Assembly (NCBI GenBank): GCA_030583665.1
Contig: CP129469.1
Coordinates: 3,153,043 to 3,217,042, forward strand
Length of the DNA: 64,000 nt
Reading direction: 5' to 3'
Source of the DNA: Candidatus Jettenia sp. AMX2
GTDB lineage: Bacteria > Planctomycetota > Brocadiia > Brocadiales > Brocadiaceae
Below, one piece after another: positions 8,733 through 16,675 of the stretch. The translations under genes were made by a program, and so were the position numbers. Position 1 is the first letter of the stretch, and the number at the start of each line of letters is the position of its first letter. The notes below the pieces were generated by a model. The model was not told the DNA's origin, made no database searches, and was given only the letters and a program-made list of their open reading frames with translations.

Positions 8733-8885
8733 CATACTACAATCCATCAACTTCTTGTTTTTTTGCTCGTTTTTAAAAGTGCATAACCGTAAGACATTAA
8801 TTAGATAAGGCTTGCGTATAGTTTGGAGCTTTGAGCTTTTGTCATTTGAAATTGTTTCGAATTTGGTTGCGGCCAAAGGCCGCAA
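8733..8885 (-). repeat. Long interspersed non-coding repeat, copy 1
   Basis: Read on the minus strand, this matches 36395-36545 (plus) over about 140 bases with small indels. Shared blocks include GCAACCAAATTCGAA, GAAACAATTTCAAATGACA, CGCAAGCCTTATCT (CGTAAGCCTTATCT in the other copy), TTACGGTTATG and a terminal TTGATGGAT. It begins next to a GCGGCC hairpin. It has no coding capacity. The rest of 8556-9144 contains the C/G-run palindrome (8920-8990), a GTAGGGTAGGCTTCGCCTACC hairpin near 9065 and no gene. Confidence 0.75.
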
Positions 8886-9144
8886 CAGGTATATTAACTG
8901 TGTTATGCAATGTCAGACAACCCCCTAAATCCCCATCAGTGAGGGGATACAGACTTTTTCCCCGCTGGAGGGGGTGAATGGTGTGGTCCAATACTGTGAA
9001 AACAAGTATTCTAAGTCGCCGAAAGCTTAATTTGTTGTAACACGTTAGTTTTTTGAAAAATAAAGTAGGGTAGGCTTCGCCTACCGAAAATAAGCTTCTC
9101 CTGTTTGTAATCATATTATATACTTTTCAGAAAGGAGACCTCCT

Positions 9145-9798
9145 GTGTTTAAAAATATGTTCATTTGTTTTACCTTGCTGGCTGTACCTTTTGCTTCTTT
9201 CGTCTTCGCTGATTCAAAGGAAGTTCCGGCAGTGATTCAGTGGGAAAAGGGACTTGGTGATGCAATTGCCAGAGCAAAGGAAACCGGGAAACCGGTTCTT
9301 CTTGACGTTTTTATGATTGGGTGAGCAAGCTGTGAATCTCTGGATACCGTGACGTATCCTAACCCCGTAGTTATCGATTATATCAAGAAATATTTTATTC
9401 CTGTACGGTCGAATATACAAACGAGTCCGGACATTAAAAATACGTACCGGCTCCTTTGGGCACCGACTGTAATCGTCATGGATTCAAACGGCGTTGATTA
9501 TTACCGGTTTAACGGCTTTTTGCCGCCTGATGAATTTATTCCGCAATTAAAGTTCGGGTTAGCTAAAATGTCTTTGGAGAAAAGGGATTTAAAAACGGCA
9601 CGGGAACAGTTCACAAACGTGGTAGAAAAATATCCGGAGAGTGATATTGCCCCGGAGGCCCAGTATTGGATTGGTGTCATTGATTTTCAGCTTACCAATG
9701 ATGTGAATGCAGAAATTAGTGCATGGAAAAAAATATTGGAGAAGTATCCGGACAGTATCTGGGCAAGGAAGGTATCAGGCGCTGTTTCCTGCGAATAG
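9145..9798 (+). CDS. Secreted thioredoxin-like/TPR protein, probable selenoprotein (UGA at codon 60)
   Basis: GTG 9145 follows AAAGGAG with 7-base spacing. Reading through one TGA at 9322-9324 gives 217 residues. An N-terminal signal peptide ends near FVFA-DS. A thioredoxin fold follows, with KPVLLDVFMIG, then U60-A-S-C63, LDTVTYPNP, a WAPTVIVMD cis-Pro segment and GFLPPDEFI. Two TPR-like helices (AREQFTNVVEKYPES and AEISAWKKILEKYPD) complete it. The TGA falls exactly where the family has the first cysteine of CxxC, and no other lesion is present, so selenocysteine (UxxC) fits better than decay. A hairpin 18 bases after the TGA could be its SECIS. It would act outside the cytoplasm as a thiol oxidoreductase. 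A TGC-to-TGA mutation or sequencing error is the alternative. Confidence 0.72.
9342..9359 (+). promoter_or_regulatory. Candidate bacterial SECIS hairpin
   Basis: A perfect 6-bp stem (GGAUAC/GUAUCC) closes a six-base loop CGUGAC, inside the coding sequence. The loop starts 23 bases after the UGA at 9322-9324, and its second base is G. Both properties meet the published bacterial SECIS rules (loop 16-37 bases downstream, G in the first two loop positions). It is short, so it is supportive rather than conclusive. Confidence 0.5.
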
Positions 9799-10297
9799 TT
9801 TTGTATATTGTATAAGGAGTGCCGGGAAATTTTTACCATAAAGAATTAACCACAAAACACGAAGTTCACAAAAAATATCTTGTCCTTAAATTAGGCCTTC
9901 GGCGACTAAAAAACACTTTTTCCCTCCCTTGACGGGAGGGATTAAGGGAGGGTGATCACAGATTGTTCCTTTCACCCCCACCTAACCTCCCCCATCGAGG
10001 GAGAGGAACTGACAGTTTGAAATTCCTATACATGAACGTAGTGGAGGGCTTGCATATTTTTAGTACCGACTTTTTCGGTTTCTTAAAATGACAAATCATG
10101 GAAAAATTTCATTCCGGTTTGCGACCAAAGGTCATGGATGTTTCATTTATATGATACTTATAAAAGAACAGGTTTGAAACCACAGCAGTCAATGTGATAT
10201 GATAACATCACCTTATACTATTACCGATAATTTATTTGTAGTTTGTAAGTCCTGATTTATTATAAGATATGAAAAAAGAACGAAAGGGGCCATAACT
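9799..10297. repeat. Gene-free stretch with interspersed palindromic repeats
   Basis: This 499-base gap has no credible ORF. Bases 9915-10015 hold a compound palindrome (CCCTCCC...GGGAGGG, then CCCCCACCTAACC...GGAGAGG) of the same type as at 4277 and 8920. The rest is AT-rich. A GAAAGGGG ribosome site directly precedes the next gene. Confidence 0.6.
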
Positions 10298-11125
10298 ATG
10301 ACAGGAAAAAGATTACGAGTAATTCATTATAAAGTATCAGCAGTAGCAATTCTTATCGTTTTATTTTTGGTAAGCTGTGCGGAGGTACCGATAACGGGAA
10401 GGCGGCAACTTGCTTTTATACCTCAATCACAACTACTTGTGTTAAGCACGGATCAGTATAACAATCTGATTCGTGCTTCAAAGCTTTCACAAGACCCGGT
10501 AAAGACACAGATGGTGAGAAATGTTGGTCAGAAAATAGCATCTGCTGCCGAACAATTCATGCGCGAAAACAATATGGAGCAGGAATTAAAGAATTATCAA
10601 TGGGAATTTAATCTTATTGAGGATGATAAAACAATAAACGCCTTTGCTATGCCCGGTGGAAAGATTGCTGTCTATACCGGAATCCTTCCCATTACCCGGG
10701 ATGAAGATGGCCTTGCTGTTATAATGGGGCATGAGGTTGCGCATGCCATAGCAAATCACGGTGGTGAAAGAATGAGTCAGCTTTTATTGGTGCAGTTAGG
10801 AGGCGTTGCCTTATCTACAGCGCTCAGTACTAATCCGGGTTTGACGGGAGAATTATTGATGGCGGCTTATGGTGCAGGCACCGAGGTAGGCGTCCTCTTA
10901 CCCTATAGTCGCAGGCATGAACTGGAAGCGGATCGCATTGGCCTCATTCTCATGGCACGTGCAGGCTATCATCCTCAAAGCGCTGTCCATTTTTGGGAAA
11001 GGATGCGCGATCTGGAAGGACGTGAAGCCCCGCCTGAATTTTTGTCCACACATCCTGCTCCCGAAAGAAGAATACGGGATATTCGTGCTCATGTAACCGA
11101 AGCCATGAAATACTACAATAAGTAA
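10298..11125 (+). CDS. M48-family zinc metallopeptidase, lipoprotein
   Basis: A 275-residue protein. The N-terminus has one hydrophobic helix ending in the lipobox LVSC (Cys27), followed by the AEVPITGRRQL segment typical of periplasmic M48B proteases. The zinc site is HEVAH (His145, Glu146, His149), with the third ligand in ELEADRIG near residue 211. The family (Oma1/LoiP/BepA-like) degrades misfolded envelope proteins. Here the fold ends at residue 275 without the C-terminal TPR domain of BepA. It stands alone. The 227 bases after it hold nothing recognised. Confidence 0.9.
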   Translation: MTGKRLRVIHYKVSAVAILIVLFLVSCAEVPITGRRQLAFIPQSQLLVLSTDQYNNLIRASKLSQDPVKTQMVRNVGQKIASAAEQFMRENNMEQELKNYQWEFNLIEDDKTINAFAMPGGKIAVYTGILPITRDEDGLAVIMGHEVAHAIANHGGERMSQLLLVQLGGVALSTALSTNPGLTGELLMAAYGAGTEVGVLLPYSRRHELEADRIGLILMARAGYHPQSAVHFWERMRDLEGREAPPEFLSTHPAPERRIRDIRAHVTEAMKYYNK

Positions 11126-11352
11126 ATATTTATAACCGTTTAGCCAGAGAAGGGGAATAAAGACGAAACATACTCATAAAATGCATACCATTTGCTCATA
11201 ATTTTTCTTGTACCAATGGTCATGTGGGAATTTGCTTTTACCTGTATACAGGGGGGGGTATTTTTTATTGGAATACGGTAACTATATCCTATGGTTATTT
11301 AAATAGCCCCCGTCTCTATTGTTATGGCTCTTTTCCCGATTATACATATTTA

Positions 11353-12465
11353 TCAACTATTTTGAAGGTATACCCTATTTATTAACTCCAATCCTGCCTG
11401 TGCAACCCTTTCCGGTTTTATCTGTCTCATGCACCGGTGGTCTTTCGGACATACCTTGCGATGGCAGGCAAGGCAGTCTGTATCAGCCCGGATAACCTGT
11501 CCGGTTTCTGCAGGAGATTCTGTATACCGTGGGTCGTTTGGCCCCATCAGGGTCACTACAGGTCTTTTAAACGCAACAGCGATATGCCGGGGGCCGGAAT
11601 CGACGGTAATTAACAAAGTACATTTCTTTATAAGCGCTTTAAGAACATCCAGAGACTTAACTTCATTTCCCAGATTTATAATTTCTGAACCTGCATACCT
11701 TTCTATGTCCAAGGCTAATTTTATCTCATTAGGCGCACAAACAATAGCTATGGTACAGTCTAATTGTTTCTTTATGAGGTCCGCCGTTTCCGCAAATCCT
11801 TCTGCCGTCCAGCATTTTGAAGAACCGTATGCTGCGCCGGGATTTAACAGGATGAGGGGACGGCCGTTCGTCAGCATGAATTTCTCCGATATTTCATCCG
11901 TACGCTGCTGACCTTCCTTGTTCAGGAACAGTTCTAATTCTGAAGAACGGACTTCACAGCCGGTTGCTGTACATAAACGCAGATAATAGTCCCCCATATA
12001 AGTAGGACGGAAATGTCCGTTTTCATGGAGCCTGTCCAGCTTATCAGTAAGCAGCCATGACCGGGCATCTCTTTTATAGCCGATGCGCCGTTTAACATTA
12101 CCCAGCCAGAACATAAGCGCGGAGCGGAAGGAGTTTGGGAATAAAAAGCCAAGATCGTACGCTCCGGACCTTAGGTATTTTATAAGAGAAACATATCGTG
12201 CTTTGAACTGCTGTTTATTCCCGCCTGTGTATATTGAACAGGAGTTTGTATCAAAAGAGATTATCTCATCGAACCATGGTGCATCGTGGATAAGATTCAG
12301 GACGTAGGACCTCAGGATTACCGTTATTTTTGCATTGGGGAAGTTCTCCCGGATACAGCGAAAGGCAGGGGTTGCCATAACAACATCGCCTACCCAGTTT
12401 GGCGAATGGATAATTATTTTTTTTATATTTGCCGGTGGTATCAAAGGGGTCTCCCTGTGCGACAT
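11353..12465 (-). CDS. ADP-heptose:LPS heptosyltransferase-like glycosyltransferase (GT9)
   Basis: About 370 residues of the GT9 family, which adds heptose to the lipopolysaccharide inner core at the cytoplasmic face of the inner membrane. The N-terminal motif IIIHSPNWVGDVVMATPAFR is the heptosyltransferase II signature. The nucleotide-sugar half has LLNPGAAYGSSKCW, LITVDSGPRHIAVAF and VVTLMGPNDP. A C-terminal segment DCLACHRKVCPKDHRCM has four cysteines, as in many WaaF proteins. I use ATG 12465. A TTG at 12444 with AGGGAG just upstream is an equally good start. Whether this is WaaF itself or a related transferase cannot be settled from one gene. Confidence 0.85.
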   Translation of the reverse strand: MSHRETPLIPPANIKKIIIHSPNWVGDVVMATPAFRCIRENFPNAKITVILRSYVLNLIHDAPWFDEIISFDTNSCSIYTGGNKQQFKARYVSLIKYLRSGAYDLGFLFPNSFRSALMFWLGNVKRRIGYKRDARSWLLTDKLDRLHENGHFRPTYMGDYYLRLCTATGCEVRSSELELFLNKEGQQRTDEISEKFMLTNGRPLILLNPGAAYGSSKCWTAEGFAETADLIKKQLDCTIAIVCAPNEIKLALDIERYAGSEIINLGNEVKSLDVLKALIKKCTLLITVDSGPRHIAVAFKRPVVTLMGPNDPRYTESPAETGQVIRADTDCLACHRKVCPKDHRCMRQIKPERVAQAGLELINRVYLQNS

Positions 12466-12555
12466 CAGAATATCAGTGTACAAATTTTACAGAAATACTT
12501 TACATGCTGTCAAGTTAAGCATTATTGTTGTATCGTTACATCAATGCTTTTTCTA

Positions 12556-12584
12556 TTGACACGGGCTTTTTTCACTAATATCAT
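12556..12584 (+). promoter_or_regulatory. Sigma-70-type promoter for the sensor kinase operon
   Basis: TTGACA (12556-12561) and TATCAT (12579-12584) are separated by 17 bases and lie 62 bases before the kinase ATG at 12647. Both elements and the spacing are near consensus. The promoter lies in the divergent gap with the heptosyltransferase gene. Confidence 0.6.
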
Positions 12585-12646
12585 AAATCCGTTGCGGTAT
12601 CATTTTTGTATTAATTTTGTTTTTGAGAAAACCCGGTAAGATAATT

Positions 12647-14785
12647 ATGCCGATTTATGAAATTATATCCCTTATAGGTTTTATCTTAGGCACCATCCTG
12701 CATATTGTTCTTTCTATACTGATAGTACAACGGAAACAAAAAACACAAAGCGAGTTTGTATTCCTCTTTCTTGTTATCAGTGTGGCTTTGTGGCATTTTG
12801 GGAATACGGTATATCTCTTTAGTTCTCTTCTGTTTGGGAAGGACATCCCTCATATCGGTCTCGTTTCCGACTCGATTTCATATATAGGGATTGGCTTTAT
12901 GCCAAGCCTTCTTCTTCATACGGCAATTTTATTTCTTTTTGAAAGCAAACCTCACATAAAGAAATCCTTAAAGCGTTTTATCTTTGTTGCCATTTATCTC
13001 CCCGTCATACCTTTTTCGCTGGTAATAAAGAATTTTATCTTGTCCGGGAACACCGATTTCATCATAACTGCTGCGCCTTATGTCAAACCTTTCATTGTTT
13101 GGTTAATTATATCGTTGTCTGTCTCTGCCGGCATTTCAAAACGGCTGGCAATGACCGTGGAGGAAAAGGAAGAGCGCAAGTTTCATATGGCGATCTTTTG
13201 GGTGGTGATCGCTATTGCTGCCCTTATCGGATTTACCGTACTTTTGGAAGGGAATAAAATTCCTTATGCCGGGGATTATCTGGTGCTCGTATCCATGTTG
13301 TCTTCCATCTTTCCAAGCATTATCTTTTCCTATTATGTATACCGGTACAACTACATGGAATTTGTGCTCCGCCGGAGTGTTTTTTATTCGTTTCTTACCC
13401 TTATCCTCATTTGTCTCTATTATTTTGGGATCAATAAATTAACCAAACTTCTGGAGTACCATTACCTGGTGAATGCGAGGATGTTGGAATCTGTCTTCGT
13501 TATAAATCTGGTATTCTGGTTCCCGAAGATTAAGGAGGGTGTGCAAAAACTGTTTAGAAAACTTATTTTTCACCGTATTGCAGATAGCGAATATTTGTTA
13601 AATGAATTGAGCCATGTTATCAGTGCCGACCCCCTCGTTAATTTCAGGAGGCTCCTTGAATATGTGGTTGAATCCATCAGGAAAGCCACTGCTATTAAAT
13701 CTACCAATCTTATTCTTTTAAAACCGGTTCCTTTCGTTGAAAAGGGAGGGACGCAAATTCGGATCATCGGTGATAAAAGTAATGAGCATATCAGCCAGGC
13801 AGATATACGGCATACTATCGAGTTTTTTGCTCATGGTGAATTAATCGTTCTTAACCGGTACGAGGAAAAGGATGTACTGATCATCAATGAGATGAGATTG
13901 CTTGATGCTATTTTTATATTCCCGATATTTGTTAATCGCAAACTTTCAGGACTCTTGAGTTTAGGCCGTGCAAAACGGGGCCTGCCCATTGCTGCCGACC
14001 ATCTGGACCAGCTACTGATTATTGCAAATGAAATCGGTTCGGCGGTGGAGAAATCAAAGATTATTGAAGAAAAGCTTCTCCTGGAAAGAAAGATGTATGA
14101 GAATGAAAAATTATCGAGTCTCGGCCGGCTCTCAACTAGTGTGGCGCATGAGGTGAAAAACCCCCTGAGTTCTATAAAGGCTATTGTTCAGGTCATGCGG
14201 GAGGATATGAAGAAAAACGATCCCATACAGGAAGACCTCACTATTATTTTGGATGAAATTGACCGGCTAACCAAGGTTGTCAATCAGCTTTTGCAATTTG
14301 CAAAACCTGGCAGTGAGATAAAAACCAGTATAAAGTTAAAGGATGTGATCTTTTCTACGCTCATTGTGCTGAATCACGAAGCAAAGCAAAATAAGATTGC
14401 GATAAATCATCAGATACCCGATGACCTGCCGGCAATCAGCGCCGATGAGGGAGCTTTAAAAGAGATATTTTTTAATGTACTTCACAATGCTATTCAGGCA
14501 ATGCCGCTTGGCGGAGAAATACTCATCTCTGCAAGTTATTTGGACCGTAATCACATAATCAGGGTAACAATAGCTGACACAGGGCCCGGAATACCACAGG
14601 AATCCCTTAAAAAAATCTTTGAACCTTTCTATACAACAAAACAAACAGGCACAGGGTTGGGACTTTCAATTGTTAAAAAGATACTGGAAGATATGGAGGC
14701 CACTATCCATGCCGAAAGTAACGGAAACGGGGCATTATTTGTAATACACTTTCCGGTAAGGGAACTTATGCCGGTACAGGAATGA
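12647..14785 (+). CDS. Membrane sensor histidine kinase with GAF-like domain
   Basis: About 712 residues from ATG 12647; an upstream TTG at 12617 would add ten. Seven to eight membrane helices fill residues 1-310. A GAF-like domain follows (about 330-480), then a dimerisation/phosphoacceptor helix with SSLGRLSTSVAHEVKNPL (His in HEVKNP), and a HATPase with N box NVLHNAIQAM, DTGPGIP and GTGLGLSI. Its stop overlaps the start of the response regulator by four bases (ATGA), so the two are co-translated. The layout resembles PrsK-type kinases, but no PEP-CTERM genes are in view, so the stimulus is unknown. It should phosphorylate the neighbouring sigma-54 activator. Confidence 0.9.
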   Translation: MPIYEIISLIGFILGTILHIVLSILIVQRKQKTQSEFVFLFLVISVALWHFGNTVYLFSSLLFGKDIPHIGLVSDSISYIGIGFMPSLLLHTAILFLFESKPHIKKSLKRFIFVAIYLPVIPFSLVIKNFILSGNTDFIITAAPYVKPFIVWLIISLSVSAGISKRLAMTVEEKEERKFHMAIFWVVIAIAALIGFTVLLEGNKIPYAGDYLVLVSMLSSIFPSIIFSYYVYRYNYMEFVLRRSVFYSFLTLILICLYYFGINKLTKLLEYHYLVNARMLESVFVINLVFWFPKIKEGVQKLFRKLIFHRIADSEYLLNELSHVISADPLVNFRRLLEYVVESIRKATAIKSTNLILLKPVPFVEKGGTQIRIIGDKSNEHISQADIRHTIEFFAHGELIVLNRYEEKDVLIINEMRLLDAIFIFPIFVNRKLSGLLSLGRAKRGLPIAADHLDQLLIIANEIGSAVEKSKIIEEKLLLERKMYENEKLSSLGRLSTSVAHEVKNPLSSIKAIVQVMREDMKKNDPIQEDLTIILDEIDRLTKVVNQLLQFAKPGSEIKTSIKLKDVIFSTLIVLNHEAKQNKIAINHQIPDDLPAISADEGALKEIFFNVLHNAIQAMPLGGEILISASYLDRNHIIRVTIADTGPGIPQESLKKIFEPFYTTKQTGTGLGLSIVKKILEDMEATIHAESNGNGALFVIHFPVRELMPVQE

Positions 14786-16203
14786 AATTTATGATAAAAC
14801 CATCAATATTAATTGTCGATGATGAAAAAGCTGCACGGTACGGGATGAGAAAGATCCTTCAAAAGGAGGAAAACTGTATTATCTATGAGGCAAGGGACGG
14901 CGCCAGCGCAATGCACATTATAAGAACATCACAACCGGCATTGGTATTTCTTGATATAAACATGCCCCAGATTGACGGCATGAAGGTACTGGAAATGATT
15001 AATACCATGAGAAACCCTCCCCTCGTAGTTGTTGTTACTGCCTATGGCTCTGAAAAAATCGCCGTTGAAGCCATGAAGAAGGGGGCATACGATTATATCT
15101 CGAAGCCGTACGATATCGATGAATTGAGGATTATTGTGAAAAACGTCTTTGAAAGACTTGCCTTACAGGAAGAAAATATCCGGCTCAGGATGGAGATAGG
15201 ACGGCTGGAGGGTATGGGTGAGATTATTGGCCAAAGTGAACCTATGAGAGATGTTTTTGATAAGATTGAAAAAATAGGCGCAACAGACGTAACAGTGCTC
15301 ATTCAGGGAGAAAGTGGCTGCGGGAAGGAACTCGTTGCACGCGAAATTCATAAAAGGAGTAAACGCAGGAATGAGCCCTTTATTATTATGAATTGCGCTG
15401 CCGTGCCGGAAACGTTGATTGAAAGCGAACTTTTTGGACACGAAAGGGGGGCTTTTACCGGCGCTGCGGAAAGACGGCTGGGTAAATTTGAACTGGCTCA
15501 CAGGGGAACGATTTTCCTTGATGAAATCGGCGATATGAGCCTCAGCACGCAATCAAAACTTTTACGGGTATTGCAGGAGCAAAGATTTGAACGGCTGGGT
15601 GGCTCAGAGACACTTTCCGTCGATGTCCGTGTTGTCAGCGCTACTCACCGTTATCTTGAGGAGGCAATTGAGGAGAACAGATTTCGGGAAGACCTCTATT
15701 ACCGGATTAATGTGGTGAATATAAAATTACCCCCCCTGAGATATCGGAAGGAGGACATTCCTCTGTTAACAAAACGCTTTATCCAATACTTTTCACAAAA
15801 ACATCAAAAGCGTATTACAACGATTTCCAATGAGGCAATGAAATTATTGGTATCCTATAACTGGCCTGGTAATGTTCGTCAACTGAAAAATGTTGTTGAA
15901 AGTTCCATTGTACTTTCTGATGGTGAAATTCTGGACAAACTGGATTTGCCCGAAGAATTAAGATGCCCTGGAGAAAGTGTTCCAGTACTACAGCATGTTG
16001 ACTATAGCCTTTCATTCCGTGATGCCAAAAAGATCCTTATAGAAAATTTTGAACGTGATTTTATAAAAAAGAAATTAGAGGAATGCGGCTGGAATATCAG
16101 CCGTACTGCAGAAGCCCTTGATATGCACCGGCAAAACCTTCAGCAAAAAATGCGTGACCTTTGTATAACGAAGGAATCAATTCATGATCATAATACTCGA
16201 TGA
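14782..16203 (+). CDS. Sigma-54-dependent response regulator (NtrC family)
   Basis: A 473-residue activator. The receiver domain (about residues 8-122) has the phosphoacceptor Asp in LVFLDINMPQ. The AAA+ domain has Walker A GESGCGKELV, the sigma-54 contact loop ERGAFTGA and Walker B GTIFLDEIGDM. A Fis-type helix-turn-helix closes the protein (WNISRTAEALDMHRQNLQQK). It should oligomerise on phosphorylation by the preceding kinase and open promoters bound by sigma-54 polymerase. A strong sigma-54 site at 44563-44579 shows that such promoters exist in this genome, although nothing links it to this regulator. Bases 16204-16389 contain no supported gene. Confidence 0.93.
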   Translation: MKFMIKPSILIVDDEKAARYGMRKILQKEENCIIYEARDGASAMHIIRTSQPALVFLDINMPQIDGMKVLEMINTMRNPPLVVVVTAYGSEKIAVEAMKKGAYDYISKPYDIDELRIIVKNVFERLALQEENIRLRMEIGRLEGMGEIIGQSEPMRDVFDKIEKIGATDVTVLIQGESGCGKELVAREIHKRSKRRNEPFIIMNCAAVPETLIESELFGHERGAFTGAAERRLGKFELAHRGTIFLDEIGDMSLSTQSKLLRVLQEQRFERLGGSETLSVDVRVVSATHRYLEEAIEENRFREDLYYRINVVNIKLPPLRYRKEDIPLLTKRFIQYFSQKHQKRITTISNEAMKLLVSYNWPGNVRQLKNVVESSIVLSDGEILDKLDLPEELRCPGESVPVLQHVDYSLSFRDAKKILIENFERDFIKKKLEECGWNISRTAEALDMHRQNLQQKMRDLCITKESIHDHNTR

Positions 16204-16675
16204 TTTTGCATATGCCTTTTATCCTGTTATTGACCGCCTCGGGTTAGCGTACCACCGGAGCATCATGCAGGCAGAATATGCAACAGGCATCGTATTCACC
16301 TAACAGAGCTATTTACAGGGTATGTACAAACCCTTGCCAGAACTGCCATCCACATAATAAAACCACAGACGCATGTAATGTGTGGAAATTTAAATCAATA
16401 CTGCCTCTACCGGTCGCCGCAGTGATCTTGGCATTTCTCTACCTTTGCCGAAGCGCACTACGAGATCCGGCCGTCCATCTCCCAGCCCAAAGGCTCTGGC
16501 GAATTCGGGGCACAGGCCGGATTCCTCTACCGGCTGGTTAACAAAGGCGTTCCGAATTCCCAATGCCGTGGCTTGTAAAGCGAACCGTTCGTAACAGCGG
16601 CCCGCCTCGACCCAATGGGCCTTGTCATCTGCGTTCGATATGAACACTGCAATTCCTGCTGAACTGCGGATACAA

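Noticed and set aside
8556-9144. Cobalamin riboswitch before the B12-dependent ribonucleotide reductase
   Set aside because: I searched the minus strand for the B12-box and the conserved core and found only repeats and AT-rich sequence.
9322-9324. TGA read as tryptophan (alternative genetic code)
   Set aside because: TGA ends several intact genes in the window, for example the kinase at 14785, and a Trp at the first CxxC position would not fit the family.
12647-16203. PrsK/PrsR regulators of a PEP-CTERM exosortase system
   Set aside because: The architecture is similar, but no exosortase, PEP-CTERM protein or polysaccharide cluster is in the window, so the name is not justified.
16183-16303. 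Small ORF of about 40 codons overlapping the end of the sigma-54 regulator gene
   Set aside because: It has no ribosome site, overlaps the regulator frame and matches nothing I recognise.
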